This document shows, piece by piece, positions 8,514 to 18,356 of a stretch of 64,000 nt of DNA (positions are counted from its first letter, which is position 1; each line of letters begins with the position of its first letter). Location: NCBI GenBank assembly GCA_963849115.1, contig CAWKGK010000001.1, forward strand, positions 124,001 to 188,000, given 5' to 3'. This stretch comes from JACDAL01 sp963849115. Its GTDB lineage: Bacteria; Actinomycetota; CADDZG01; WHSQ01. The translations under genes were made by a program, and so were the position numbers. The notes under the pieces were generated by a model. That model made no database searches and was not told the DNA's origin. It saw nothing but the letters and a program-made list of their open reading frames with translations.

Positions 8514-8735
8514 TGGCCATGCCCAGAATACCTGGTCAGAGGCCGTTTCTGTGTTCGTGCTCAACTCCGCAAAGAGCTTTGTGGAGCGCATCTGGGTCCA
8601 ACATGAGCTCTTCACTTGACGGAAGTTCGCATGGCGCTGCAACAGGATCACAAACGGAAAAGGCACGCCCTGAGTTCCGGTGGTCCCGGTCGGGTCCCGG
8701 CGTCGCGTCGCGACCGTGTGCGGTAGATTTCCGCA

Positions 8736-9476
8736 GTGCTGGACAACGACGGCTACTTCGACGAGCGCATCGCAGTGAGGTACGACGAGTCCTCTGCCGA
8801 GATGTCCGACCCTGCTGCGGTCGATCCGGTCATCGACCTCCTCGTCGAACTCGCCGGGAGTGGCCGCGCGCTCGAACTCGGAATCGGGACGGGCCGGGTG
8901 GCGCTACCGCTCGCGCAGCGGGGAGTGCCGGTCCACGGGATCGAGTTGTCGAAGGCGATGGTCGCGAGGCTACGCTCGAAGCCGGGCGGCGAAGACGTCG
9001 GCGTTACCATCGGCGACTTCGCGACGACGACCGTGGAAGGGTGGTTCTCCGTCGCCTACCTCGTCTACAACACGATCATGAACCTGACGACACAGGCAGC
9101 CCAGGTCGCCTGCTTCCGCAACGTGGCGGGACACCTCGAGCCCGGTGGCTGTTTCGTCATCGAGGTAGGAGTTCCCGATCTCCAGCGGCTCCCGCCCGGC
9201 GAGACCTTCCGAGTCTTCCACGCGAGCGATACCAGATGGGGGTTCGACGAGTACGACGTCGCGACGCAAGGCCTAACGTCCCATCACTTCGAGACCGTCG
9301 ACGGAAGGATCGAGCGCCACTCGGTTCCCTTCCGGTACGCGTGGCCCTCGGAGCTCGACCTGATGGCGCAGCTTGCCGGGATGAGGCTGCGTGAGCGCTG
9401 GAGCGGATGGAACCGAGAGCCGTTCACGAGCGACAGCCGGACGCATGTCTCGGTCTGGGAGAAGCCGGCAGGCTAA
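8736..9476 (+). CDS. Class I SAM-dependent methyltransferase
   Basis: A 246-residue protein with a class I methyltransferase fold: motif I ALELGIGTGRVALPLAQRG (about residues 45-63), motif II IELSKAMVARL with the acidic ribose-binding residue, and later PGGCFVIEVGVP. The N-terminal LDNDGYFDERIAVRYDE block and the C-terminal segment resemble the uncharacterised Methyltransf_25-type proteins of actinobacteria. Methyl acceptor unknown. The start is GTG at 8736 without a strong ribosome site. It is monocistronic and converges with the cobalamin operon; stop 9476 faces the end of the phosphatase gene at 9529. Confidence 0.85.
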   Translation: MLDNDGYFDERIAVRYDESSAEMSDPAAVDPVIDLLVELAGSGRALELGIGTGRVALPLAQRGVPVHGIELSKAMVARLRSKPGGEDVGVTIGDFATTTVEGWFSVAYLVYNTIMNLTTQAAQVACFRNVAGHLEPGGCFVIEVGVPDLQRLPPGETFRVFHASDTRWGFDEYDVATQGLTSHHFETVDGRIERHSVPFRYAWPSELDLMAQLAGMRLRERWSGWNREPFTSDSRTHVSVWEKPAG

Positions 9477-9528
9477 GCGGTAACCTCGGGGCGGAGGGCC
9501 AAGCCTTCAGAATGGCGGGAATTTCCCG

Positions 9529-10035
9529 CTATACGTTGAGCACGATGTGGCTGATGCTGGCCGGTTCCGGATAGCGGGTCACGCCGACGTGACCAAGCAG
9601 AGTCCTGATGACTCCACCGTGAGTGACGACGAGGTGCCGGCCCGATCCGAGCTCTCCCAAAGCCTGCAGCACGCGTACGGACAGCTGGGCCACCGACTCG
9701 CCGTTGGGCGCTTGAAACATGTCGAAGTCGCGCAGACTCTCCTGGACGCGGACGGAGCACTCCACCCACGTACGACCCTCCATATCGCCGAAGTCAAGTT
9801 CGCGCAGCCGCACGTCTACGGCCGGATCCCTGTAAGCGAGGCGCGCCGTTTCGACGGCCCTGGTTGAAGACGAACTTACGAATGAATCGAAACGCCGGCC
9901 GCTCAAGAGCTTACCTAGGTTGCGCGCCTGAGCCCTACCTCGTTCGCTCAGCGCCGGGTCGCTCCAGCCGCAGAACCTTCCGGCGGCAGTCCAATCGGTC
10001 TCGCCATGACGAACGAGCCAGAGATCGAGCTTCAT
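9529..10035 (-). CDS. cobC: Histidine phosphatase, alpha-ribazole phosphatase-like (CobC)
   Basis: A 168-residue histidine phosphatase: LVRHGETDW carries the phospho-accepting RHG motif, FVSSSSTRAVETA the second Arg, and THGGVIR the late His. As the last gene of a corrinoid salvage operon it most likely removes the 5'-phosphate from alpha-ribazole phosphate or adenosylcobalamin 5'-phosphate, the CobC step of nucleotide-loop assembly. Other members of the superfamily are broad phosphatases, so the name rests on context. ATG 10035 overlaps the cobS stop as ATGA, which decides the start over the GTG three codons upstream. Confidence 0.8.
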   Translation of the reverse strand: MKLDLWLVRHGETDWTAAGRFCGWSDPALSERGRAQARNLGKLLSGRRFDSFVSSSSTRAVETARLAYRDPAVDVRLRELDFGDMEGRTWVECSVRVQESLRDFDMFQAPNGESVAQLSVRVLQALGELGSGRHLVVTHGGVIRTLLGHVGVTRYPEPASISHIVLNV

Positions 10036-10796
10036 GAAATCCACCAGGCCAGGTCATCCCACCCTTGGTGTACGACCGCAGCACCGAGCACGAGGATCGC
10101 GAGTTCACCCAATTGTTGCGCAGCACCAAGGACGTCCCCAGAGATGCCGCCAACCTTGATCCGCGCGAGTCTTCCCATCCCGAGCGCGACGGCAGCGCAC
10201 AGCACGATGGCGGGCAGGGCCCACTTCCCGATAAGGAGCGCGCAAAGGACGACGCCGGTCACGACAGCAGTCATCTCACGACCGGCGGTCAGCAAGCGCG
10301 AGTAGGCGACCCCCAAGCCTCCGCGCTGCGCCGAAGGTAGACGCCGCATCATCACGATGACCCCGACTCGACTCATTGAGTGGGCAGCAGGGATCAGGGC
10401 CAATGCGCTCCATGTGTCCAGCGCCGAGGTCGCGCCCACCCGCAAGAGAAAGCTCGTCGTCAGCGCCATCACACCGAACGTCCCAAGGCGAGGATCGTCG
10501 AGGATCTCGATACGTCTTTCTTGAGTCGACCCGCCGGCGAACGCATCGGCGACATCCGCGAGCCCGTCCTCGTGGAGTGCTCCTGTAAGGAGCACGCCCC
10601 CGCCTGCGGCAAGCGTCGCCGCCACGATCGTCGGCAGCAAGACGATCCCCCCAACGTAGACGAGGGCGATGAGCACCCCGATCCCGGCGCCCACGACAGG
10701 AAACCACGGCACCGAACCCTCTGCCTCGAACTCATCGGCGTCACTCGTAACCGGGATCCTCGTTAGTAAAGAGATCGCCCCGGTGAATCCGCTCAC
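10032..10796 (-). CDS. cobS: Adenosylcobinamide-GDP ribazoletransferase (cobalamin synthase)
   Basis: About 254 residues of an integral membrane CobS. It joins adenosylcobinamide-GDP to alpha-ribazole (phosphate) to make adenosylcobalamin (phosphate). Visible: the metal/substrate motif GALHEDGLADVADAF near residue 80, FGVMALTTSFLLRV, and several hydrophobic helices of normal CobS spacing, ending with GGISGDVLGAAQQLGELAIL. Length is typical (about 250). GTG 10796 overlaps the cobT stop as GTGA, a likely coupled start; a GTG five codons upstream is possible. Confidence 0.93.
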   Translation of the reverse strand: MSGFTGAISLLTRIPVTSDADEFEAEGSVPWFPVVGAGIGVLIALVYVGGIVLLPTIVAATLAAGGGVLLTGALHEDGLADVADAFAGGSTQERRIEILDDPRLGTFGVMALTTSFLLRVGATSALDTWSALALIPAAHSMSRVGVIVMMRRLPSAQRGGLGVAYSRLLTAGREMTAVVTGVVLCALLIGKWALPAIVLCAAVALGMGRLARIKVGGISGDVLGAAQQLGELAILVLGAAVVHQGWDDLAWWIS

Positions 10797-11782
10797 CGTC
10801 CGGGGACCCACTCTTGAAAAGTAGCGACGTCCACGACCGCTCTCGCCGCCATCCGCATGAGCGGCACGGCCGCCAAGGCGCCCGTGCCCTCACCGAGGCG
10901 AAGACCGAGATCCAACAACGCTTGCTTGCCGAGCTTTTCGAGAAGCAACTGGTGGCCGGGTTCGGGAGAAAGGTGCCCCGAGATGCAGTGATCCAGAGCG
11001 CCCGGTCGACTAACCTCGAGGGGGGCAACGGAAGCGGTGACCACGAAACCGTCGAGGACCACGGGAATCGACCTCAGGCGAGCCTCGACCACCGCGCCTG
11101 CGATGGCCACCATCTCGCTCCCGCCGAGCTCCGGGAGGACCTCTAGTGGATCGCAAGGACCCACTCGCTCGCGCGTTCGTCGTACGACTTCGATCTTGCG
11201 CTGCAGGGTGGTCTCGTCGATCCCCGTACCGCGCCCCGTCCAGTCGTCGGCGGTCAGTCCGAACAGACATGCCGCCACCGCTGCTGCGGCAGTCGTGTTG
11301 CCGATACCCATCTCACCAACAACGAGGAGGTCGACATCGAGCTCCCGCACAGCAGCCCTGCCCAGCTCGAAGCAGGACACGAAGCGATCGTGGTCCATCG
11401 CCGGCTCCACCGCGATGTTGCCCGTCGGGCGGCCCACACCGGCATCGACGATCCTGACCGCCGATCCGACCTCCGCTGCGAGCACGTTCGCGGTAGCAAC
11501 TCCCCGGCGCAAGGCGCGCAGGATGGAAACCGTCACCTCGGCCGGGTACGCGCTCACGCCCTCGGAGACGACGCCGTGGTCCCCCGCGAAGACGATTAGC
11601 GCCGGGCTGGAAACCGACGGGAGCGCGGTTCGTTGCCACGACGCGAGCCACGCCGCGACTCCATCTAAACGCGCGAAAGCCCCTCGGGGCCTGAGAACGT
11701 CTGCTGCGCGCCTGCCGACCGCGGCGCGCGATCGCACATCCGGTTCGGGCAGCCTCTCGAGGAGTTCGAGGACGCGTTTCAT
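10793..11782 (-). CDS. cobT: Nicotinate-nucleotide-dimethylbenzimidazole phosphoribosyltransferase
   Basis: A 329-residue CobT that makes alpha-ribazole 5'-phosphate from the lower base and nicotinate mononucleotide. Diagnostic blocks: VFAGDHGVVSEGVSAYP near residue 65, LVVGEMGIGNTTAAAAVAA near 155 and LDGFVVTASVAPLE near 245, with the C-terminal GEGTGALAAVPLM loop. Length is close to the usual 340-350. The start at ATG 11782 gives the family N terminus; the open frame reaches a TTG three codons upstream. It follows cobU with a 16-base gap and is coupled to cobS. Confidence 0.94.
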   Translation of the reverse strand: MKRVLELLERLPEPDVRSRAAVGRRAADVLRPRGAFARLDGVAAWLASWQRTALPSVSSPALIVFAGDHGVVSEGVSAYPAEVTVSILRALRRGVATANVLAAEVGSAVRIVDAGVGRPTGNIAVEPAMDHDRFVSCFELGRAAVRELDVDLLVVGEMGIGNTTAAAAVAACLFGLTADDWTGRGTGIDETTLQRKIEVVRRTRERVGPCDPLEVLPELGGSEMVAIAGAVVEARLRSIPVVLDGFVVTASVAPLEVSRPGALDHCISGHLSPEPGHQLLLEKLGKQALLDLGLRLGEGTGALAAVPLMRMAARAVVDVATFQEWVPGR

Positions 11783-11798
11783 ACGACACAACGCCCCA

Positions 11799-12323
11799 TC
11801 AAAGCTCCACGGGATTCAAGGTCATCGTTCGGCCCGCCACGACCAGGAGTACCTCTTCCGCCTGGTCGGCCCAGATCGCGTTTACCCGGCCCAGCAGGTC
11901 GCGAAATCGCCTGCCCAAGTCGGAGTTGGGGTGGACACCCAGCCCCACCTCGTTGGTTACAACCAGGGTGTGCCCTGCGCGCCCTGCCGCTTGAGCCGCA
12001 GCCGCTTCAGCCCGGGCCTGCACCTCCTCATCATCGTGGCCTGCAAGAATCAGATTGCTTACCCACAGCGTCAGGCAATCCACGATGACGGTGTCGTCTG
12101 CGCCTGCACGATCGACAGCCTGCCCCAGTGCTACCGGCTCCTCCAAAGTGGTCCACTCGGCCGGTCGCTCAGCGCGATGACGAGCTATCCGCTGCTCCAT
12201 CTCCTCATCGCCGGCTTCCGCGGTCGCAACGAATGTCACGGGAAGGCCTGTCTTGTGGGCGAGCCGGGCGGCCAGGGAGGACTTACCCGCACGCGCGCCT
12301 CCGATCAGCAGGGACAAGCCCAC
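11799..12323 (-). CDS. cobU: Adenosylcobinamide kinase / adenosylcobinamide-phosphate guanylyltransferase
   Basis: A 174-residue bifunctional CobU/CobP that phosphorylates adenosylcobinamide and then transfers GMP to it. The P-loop is LLIGGARAGKSSLAA at residues 5-19, followed by VTFVATAEAGDEEM and the family RIARHRAERPAEWTTLEEP stretch, whose histidine is the guanylylated residue in characterised homologues. VIVDCLTLWVSNLIL and VTNEVGLGVHP complete the signature. GTG 12323 shares one base with the cobO stop (TAGTG), indicating coupled translation. Confidence 0.94.
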   Translation of the reverse strand: MGLSLLIGGARAGKSSLAARLAHKTGLPVTFVATAEAGDEEMEQRIARHRAERPAEWTTLEEPVALGQAVDRAGADDTVIVDCLTLWVSNLILAGHDDEEVQARAEAAAAQAAGRAGHTLVVTNEVGLGVHPNSDLGRRFRDLLGRVNAIWADQAEEVLLVVAGRTMTLNPVEL

Positions 12324-12889
12324 TAGAGATCTATCCCGCGTTTAGCACGAACCCCGCGATCGAATGCATGCTTTACCTTCGTCATCTCGGTGACGGTGTC
12401 GGCTACGTCGATCAGCTCGTGCGGAGCATCTCTTCCTGTAGCTATCACGTTGACGTGGTCGGGCCGGTTGCGGATGGCCTCCACCACTTCGTGAAGGTCG
12501 ATCCACCCGTAGTTGATGGGGTAGGTGATCTCATCGAGAACGACCATCTCGTAGTCACCCGAAGCAACCTTGACCTTTGCCGTGCGCCAAGCCTCACGAG
12601 CGCACGCCTCGGTTTCATCCATGTCTCTTGAGTTCCATGTGAAGCCGTCACCTATGGTCCACCAGTCGACACCAAGACGCCGGCCGATAGCTTCTTCGCC
12701 GACCTTCCACTTTCCCGACTTGATGAATTGGACGACCGACACGTTCCATCCACGAGCGATCGCCCGCATCATCGTGCCGAACGCAGCCGTGCTCTTGCCT
12801 TTCCCGTGACCGGTGTTCACCAGCACCAGGGAGCCCACCCGCACCGCCGGCGGGCGCTGGGGGGAACTCGTGGGAGGTCTAACGGTCAA
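12323..12889 (-). CDS. cobO: Corrinoid adenosyltransferase, CobO/BtuR type
   Basis: A 188-residue CobA/CobO-type ATP:co(I)rrinoid adenosyltransferase. Visible: P-loop VNTGHGKGKSTAAFG, VSVVQFIKSGKWKVGEE, WWTIGDGFTWNSRDMDET and the Walker-B-like VVLDEITYPINYGW, then VIATGRDAPHELIDVAD. It adenosylates imported corrinoids before nucleotide-loop assembly. I choose TTG 12889 because AGGAGGTG lies seven bases upstream; it overlaps the end of the ABC ATPase gene by 11 bases. The open frame continues upstream to 12949 inside that gene. Confidence 0.93.
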   Translation of the reverse strand: MTVRPPTSSPQRPPAVRVGSLVLVNTGHGKGKSTAAFGTMMRAIARGWNVSVVQFIKSGKWKVGEEAIGRRLGVDWWTIGDGFTWNSRDMDETEACAREAWRTAKVKVASGDYEMVVLDEITYPINYGWIDLHEVVEAIRNRPDHVNVIATGRDAPHELIDVADTVTEMTKVKHAFDRGVRAKRGIDL

Positions 12890-13676
12890 GCGACACCTCC
12901 TGACGCTGGGGGCGAGTCGGGACAACGACCACGCCCGACGACTTCGCAAGCACCTCGACCGAGGCGCCGTAGTAACGCTGGATCAGCTCGGTGCGCAAGA
13001 CTTCCTCGGCCGACCCCCGAGCCACCGCACGGCCTCTCTCCAGCAGCACGAACTCGGCTGCGTACTGGCCCGCAAGCGTTAGGTCGTGCATGGTCGAGAG
13101 CACCGTCAGGCCGGCTTCAAGGCGCAGCCGGTCGACGAGCTCGAGGACCTGCTGCTGGTGGCCCACGTCGAGCTCGCTGGTGGGTTCGTCCAGCAGCAGA
13201 ACAGGGGCCTGCTGAGCCAGAGCTCGTGCCAGTACGACGCGCTGGGCTTCGCCGCCGCTCAATGAGGAGACATCGCGGGCGGCGAAAGTGACGAGTTCCA
13301 GACGATCGAGAACATCTGCGACCGCCGCCAGATCCTCACCTTTCTCGGCCGAGAAGTATCCGATATAAGGGTTGCGGCCCATTAGGACGTAATCGGTCAC
13401 GGTCGCCCCAACGGGAAGTGAAGGTCTCTGCGGCACGTAAGACACCGCGCGAGCAAGGCTTCTCCGCGTCGCCCCTCTTACAGCAAGCGAACCGACGTGA
13501 ACACTGCCGTCGAACGAAGCGAGTCCGGCGATGGAGCGCAGGACGGTCGTCTTGCCGGCTCCGTTGGGGCCGATCAACGTGACCCACGACCCGGGCGACA
13601 CACTCAGATCGAAGTCCTCAACGACGGGCGTTCGGTCGTAGCAAACCGAGAGGCCCGAAACCGTGATGGGGATCAT
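12879..13676 (-). CDS. btuD: Cobalamin/iron-siderophore ABC transporter, ATP-binding protein
   Basis: A 265-residue FepC/BtuD-class ATPase. Walker A LIGPNGAGKTTVLRSIAG near residue 34, Q-loop SYVPQRPSLPVG, signature LSGGEAQRVVLARALA, Walker B VLLLDEPTSELD and H-loop STMHDLTLAGQY are all intact. It powers the neighbouring FecCD-type permease. The riboswitch at the head of the operon and the cob genes behind it point to cobalamin or another corrinoid as cargo and not a siderophore. It overlaps btuC by four bases (ATGA). Confidence 0.93.
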   Translation of the reverse strand: MIPITVSGLSVCYDRTPVVEDFDLSVSPGSWVTLIGPNGAGKTTVLRSIAGLASFDGSVHVGSLAVRGATRRSLARAVSYVPQRPSLPVGATVTDYVLMGRNPYIGYFSAEKGEDLAAVADVLDRLELVTFAARDVSSLSGGEAQRVVLARALAQQAPVLLLDEPTSELDVGHQQQVLELVDRLRLEAGLTVLSTMHDLTLAGQYAAEFVLLERGRAVARGSAEEVLRTELIQRYYGASVEVLAKSSGVVVVPTRPQRQEVSLDR

Positions 13677-14719
13677 GTTGTTCTCCCACTCCTGCGGAGA
13701 ACGATGAGAAAGAACGGGGCACCGAGAAAGGCGGTAATGACCCCGATGGGGATCTCTGCGGGCGCAATTAGCGACCGCCCCAGGAGGTCGGCCAGGATGA
13801 GGAAGGCGGCGCCGAACAGGATCGACAGCGGAATCACCAAACGGTAGCTGGTGCCGAACAGCAGTCGCACGGTATGCGGCACGATAACGCCGACGAACCC
13901 GATCAGCCCGCTGACCGCTACCGCCGCCGCGGTACCGAGAGAAGCTGCAAGGACGATCAAAAGTCGCACCCGTTGGGTGTTGACGCCGAGGCTCGCAGCC
14001 TCTTCATCACCTACGCTCAGCATGTCCAACAAGCGGCGATGGAGCAGGATTGTGACCGCGCTGACGAGGAGATATGGAAGCACGAGTGCGACCTCTCTCC
14101 AACTTGCCGTCGTGAGTTGACCCAGGATCCAGCTGTAGACCTGCCGCAGAGTGTCGTCCTCTCGCTGCTGGACGTAGGTCTGGATCGCGGTCAAGAAGGA
14201 TGCCGTCGCGACACCGGCCAGGATGAGAGTTGCGGTCGTACGGCCGCGAGCGTTCGTACGCCCGAGCATGTAGGTCATCGTCACGCCGGCCAGGGCGCCT
14301 ACGAACGCAGCTGCGGGCAGTGGATCTACGGGCCAATTCAGCGCTCCAAGCTCTAACGTAATGGCGATGGTGGCCCCCAGGCCCGCCCCTGCAGCGACCC
14401 CGAGCAGATAGGGGTCGGCCAGGGGATTTCGGAACACACCTTGATACGCGGCACCGGCGAGCGCCAGCATGGCGCCGACGAGGCCCGCAAGCACGACGCG
14501 AGGAATACGAAGTTGCCACAGGATCGCACGCTGCTGCTCGCTCAACCCTGAAGAGACATCGACGAACGGCAGCCGATCGGCGAGTTCCTTGAGTGCGGAG
14601 TTCAATCCGAGCTGCACCGGTCCCATCAGCACACCGAGACCCATCGCCGCGCCCAGGAACGCGAGCGCAATCAAGAACCACCTAGCCCGGAGACTCGTGG
14701 AGCGAAGCTCGGTTGCCAC
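13673..14719 (-). CDS. btuC: Cobalamin ABC transporter permease, FecCD/BtuC family
   Basis: A 348-residue membrane protein of the FecCD family with about ten transmembrane helices. Recognisable blocks: QLRIPRVVLAGLVGAMLALAG, YQGVFRNPLADPYLLGVAAGAG and the late GLIGFVGVIVPHTVRLLFG, which carries the ATPase-coupling loop. It forms the homodimeric channel of the vitamin B12 importer. GTG 14719 shares its first base with the btuF stop (TAGTG), so it is coupled to the binding protein gene. Confidence 0.93.
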   Translation of the reverse strand: MATELRSTSLRARWFLIALAFLGAAMGLGVLMGPVQLGLNSALKELADRLPFVDVSSGLSEQQRAILWQLRIPRVVLAGLVGAMLALAGAAYQGVFRNPLADPYLLGVAAGAGLGATIAITLELGALNWPVDPLPAAAFVGALAGVTMTYMLGRTNARGRTTATLILAGVATASFLTAIQTYVQQREDDTLRQVYSWILGQLTTASWREVALVLPYLLVSAVTILLHRRLLDMLSVGDEEAASLGVNTQRVRLLIVLAASLGTAAAVAVSGLIGFVGVIVPHTVRLLFGTSYRLVIPLSILFGAAFLILADLLGRSLIAPAEIPIGVITAFLGAPFFLIVLRRSGRTT

Positions 14720-15645
14720 TACCCCACCGGCTCCACTTCGGAGATGGAGTCGACGACCGTCTGCAGCAAATCGACGACCCGCGGCCCCCAGCGAGACGAG
14801 ATGTCATCGCCGACATCGATGACGGCTCCTTTCCGCACAGCGGAGATCTGATCCCATCCAGGGCGCCTAGCCACGCTCGTCGGTGTTTGATTGCAGCACT
14901 CAGAGTCGCCCAGAAAGATGAAGTCGGGATCGGCGTGGATGATGTACTCAGCGGAGAGCTGCGGGTATCCAGTGCCCGCCTTGTCGGCCTTGTCCGCTAT
15001 GTTGCGCAGACCGACGAGTGCGTAAATCTGACCGATGAAGGTGTCGGAGGTGACACTGAAATAGGTGTCGTCGAGCTCATGGTAGTAGGTGGGCTGACCC
15101 TCGAAGCGCGGCAGGCTGTCAACGATCTCGTCGATGCGCGACTTGATCCTCGCGACCTCCTCAGCGGCTTCCGCGACATGCCCGGTCGCGACGCCGAGCT
15201 GCTCAAATTGCCTATAGGCGTCATTCAGACTCGTCGCGGCGGGCTGGACGAGCAAAGAGATCTTCAGGTCTGAGAGCGGCTTCAACGATCCGGCGCTGGT
15301 CGCCACCACCAGGTCCGGCTCGTATTTCGCAATCGCTTCCACGTTGGGTTCGTAGCCAGAGAGCTCTGTAGTTGGAGCCTCCGGCGGGTAGTCAGACTGA
15401 TCGTCGACCGCCACAACCTGGTCCCCAGCCCCGATGGCGAACAGCATCTCGGTTGCGGTTGGAGACAGCGAGACGACGCTGTGCGGGCGGCTTGATACCG
15501 CAACATCCCCGTTGGCAGCGTGGATCGTAACTGGAAAAGCGTCGTCCTTGGCCTTGTTTGGGCTTGCGGATTGACCAGCGGATGTACCCCCGCACGCGGC
15601 CACAACAATTGCAAGACAAACGACAAGAGCGCTGATGCGCCCCAT
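14719..15645 (-). CDS. btuF: Cobalamin-binding lipoprotein (BtuF-like)
   Basis: A 308-residue class III substrate-binding protein. The start ATG 15645 has GGAGAGG just upstream and gives a lipoprotein signal, SALVVCLAIVVAAC, with lipidation Cys18; the longer open frame is spurious. Mature features: RPHSVVSLSPTATEMLFAIG, VAVDDQSDYPPEA and the long linking helix with EAAEEVARIKSRIDEIVDSL, as in BtuF/YvrC. It captures corrinoids outside the membrane for BtuCD. First gene after the cobalamin riboswitch. A possible alternative is a siderophore-binding role, but context favours B12. Confidence 0.92.
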   Translation of the reverse strand: MGRISALVVCLAIVVAACGGTSAGQSASPNKAKDDAFPVTIHAANGDVAVSSRPHSVVSLSPTATEMLFAIGAGDQVVAVDDQSDYPPEAPTTELSGYEPNVEAIAKYEPDLVVATSAGSLKPLSDLKISLLVQPAATSLNDAYRQFEQLGVATGHVAEAAEEVARIKSRIDEIVDSLPRFEGQPTYYHELDDTYFSVTSDTFIGQIYALVGLRNIADKADKAGTGYPQLSAEYIIHADPDFIFLGDSECCNQTPTSVARRPGWDQISAVRKGAVIDVGDDISSRWGPRVVDLLQTVVDSISEVEPVG

Positions 15646-15739
15646 GGGGCCCCTCTCCGTCCGGTCCTCGCCGGACACGACGACACCCGCGAGGCGAGAG
15701 AGCACCGGAAAGAGAGATCCGGCTCGTCCCTTTGCCTCG

Positions 15740-15895
15740 AAGGCCAACCGAGCCGCGCCCCATGCGGGTTTTCTGGCTTACCCGTCTCACGAAGGGCCTA
15801 CAGTTGCGGGACAGCGCCGGACTTCGACCGGACTTGCCCACGCACAGAGCGCGTTACTTGGTTCAACACCCTACGCCACCAAGGCTGGTTTTGCC
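15740..15895 (-). promoter_or_regulatory. Cobalamin riboswitch
   Basis: The minus strand contains the conserved adenosylcobalamin-riboswitch core: GTCCGGTCGAAGTCCGGCGC, then TGTCCCGCAACTGT, GGTAAGCCAG and the B12 box AGCCAGAAAACCCGC at 15778-15764. It ends about 100 bases before the btuF start and precedes no other gene on that strand, so it should repress the uptake/salvage operon when adenosylcobalamin is plentiful. Boundaries are approximate. Confidence 0.92.
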
Positions 15896-15914
15896 AAGGA
15901 CTGCTAGGTGCCGC

Positions 15915-16207
15915 CTATCCCCCTGCCATCGCCCCCACGATCTGAAACGGCTCGGCCCCCGCTTCGACCGCATCCGGCAGCGGGGTATCCGGTGATTCGT
16001 GGGACAGATCCTCGCCGCAGGCAAAGAACCTCAAGAACGCCCGGCGCTGTAGCGTGACTTGATCACGAGTTGTCCCGCGCAGCGTCGGGTAGCGGGCCTC
16101 GAGCGCATCCAGAACCGAGCGCTGCGTGGCCGGGCCCTCCACGTCGAGCTCCACCTCGCCCTCGACCTGCGCCAGCGTCCGAAGATGGTGCGGGAGCACG
16201 ACGCGGA

Positions 16208-16211
<4 letters not shown>
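15915..16211 (-). CDS. MoaD/ThiS-family ubiquitin-like sulfur carrier
   Basis: A 98-residue beta-grasp protein ending in ...VGAMAGG, the C-terminal Gly-Gly needed for adenylation and thiocarboxylation. The body ([18 protein letters not shown], then [15 protein letters not shown]) fits MoaD/ThiS. ATG 16211 overlaps the stop of the upstream BNR-repeat gene (ATGA). This pairing of a beta-propeller protein with a MoaD-like protein is a recurrent actinobacterial arrangement whose function is, to my knowledge, unassigned. The MoaB/MoaE partners are not in the window, so molybdopterin synthesis is not implied. Confidence 0.82.
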
Positions 16212-17323
<1,112 letters not shown>

Positions 17324-17720
17324 CCGTACTCCTTTCTCGAGCTTCCAGTCCAATGTTATGACGACCGCCCAGTCGGAAACTCATCGCTCGAGCGTAAACG
17401 AAGCTCCTACACCACAGCCGGCCACCTCGCCGAGGGGTCGCCTGGTCGCCACGCCGGGCATCGGAGGGCACACCGGCCGAGCCGTAGAGGCGGGTGGTGG
17501 GCCTTCCCGCCTCATATCCGTCTGCGCCCGGGGGCGGGGGGCTGCACCCTTCGTGCAACCGAAGGCGGCCACGCCTGCTTCGAGCACCAACGTCCCCCTC
17601 CGGCCTGCCATCAGTTCCTCACCGCGGAGCCGGCTTTCTCGCCACCCACCGCAACCAGGACGCTCCGCCGTCTCCTCGTTAGACTCTCGCTTAACCGGTT
17701 TCCCGAAAGGAGCTAGAAGC
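17324..17720. other. Divergent intergenic region
   Basis: About 400 bases between the minus-strand propeller gene and the plus-strand DUF1801 gene. It is GC-rich, with C and G runs near 17525-17545. The open frames are low-complexity with no protein signature. The promoters for both genes should lie here but I could not place them. Confidence 0.4.
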
Positions 17721-18083
17721 GTGCAGAGCGACGCGCCCGATGTGGAGACCTACCTGGAAAAGGCTCCCGCCGACCGCAGGGAGTGCCTAACCGCAATCAG
17801 GAACGTCTGTCGCGAAGTGCTGGACGGATACGACGAGGGCATGGACTACGGGATGCCGTCTTACCGTCGAGACGGCGAGGTCGAGGTCTCCTTCGCGAGC
17901 CAGAAGAACTACATATCCCTCTACATCCTCAAACAGGAGGTCCTGGAAGCACACAGAGACCGAATGACGGGGCTCAACGTCGGCAAGGGCTGCATTCGTT
18001 ACTCGTCGCCGAAGAAGGTGGACCTCGCTCTCGTACGGTCGATGCTCGAGGGCACCGCTGCTTCAAGATCGGATATCTGCTAG
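17721..18083 (+). CDS. DUF1801 (YdhG-like) domain protein
   Basis: A 120-residue DUF1801 protein: ETYLEKAPADRRECLTAIRN, then YDEGMDYGMPSYRRDG and SQKNYISLYIL are the characteristic blocks, followed by NVGKGCIRYSSPKKVDLALV. The family has an iron-chaperone-like fold and no settled role. GTG 17721 lies nine bases after AAAGGAG, which fixes the start; the open frame upstream (from 17289) is non-coding in character. Monocistronic. Confidence 0.85.
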   Translation: MQSDAPDVETYLEKAPADRRECLTAIRNVCREVLDGYDEGMDYGMPSYRRDGEVEVSFASQKNYISLYILKQEVLEAHRDRMTGLNVGKGCIRYSSPKKVDLALVRSMLEGTAASRSDIC

Positions 18084-18120
18084 GGGAGCTCCTCGAACAC
18101 GACCACAGCGGCTAACAGTA

Positions 18121-18342
18121 GTGAAGCTCTTCACCCTGGACGCACGCATCGTCTCCCCGACCGCCGTACAGCAAATCTTCCCCCGCTCCAGTGCCAGCCG
18201 GTCCAAGGCCGAGCGGATAACCTCGTGCCAGGACTCAACCTCAGCGGAGAACTTTAGAGATTTTCGTCGCAGGGTGTCGAAGTCCGGCGGTCTCGTTCGT
18301 CCTCGGATCAAGAACCGTGTCCCGGCCCCCGGCCGGGCCTAA
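18121..18342 (+). CDS. Doubtful small ORF, unknown
   Basis: A possible 73-residue frame opening at GTG 18121 between DUF1801 and yciI. It has no ribosome site, no recognised motif and a composition (Ser/Arg-rich) typical of chance frames; an 82-residue frame on the other strand (18063-18311) is equally unconvincing. The 270-base gap may simply be non-coding. Confidence 0.15.
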   Translation: MKLFTLDARIVSPTAVQQIFPRSSASRSKAERITSCQDSTSAENFRDFRRRVSKSGGLVRPRIKNRVPAPGRA

Positions 18343-18356
18343 CCGAAGGAGGAAGC

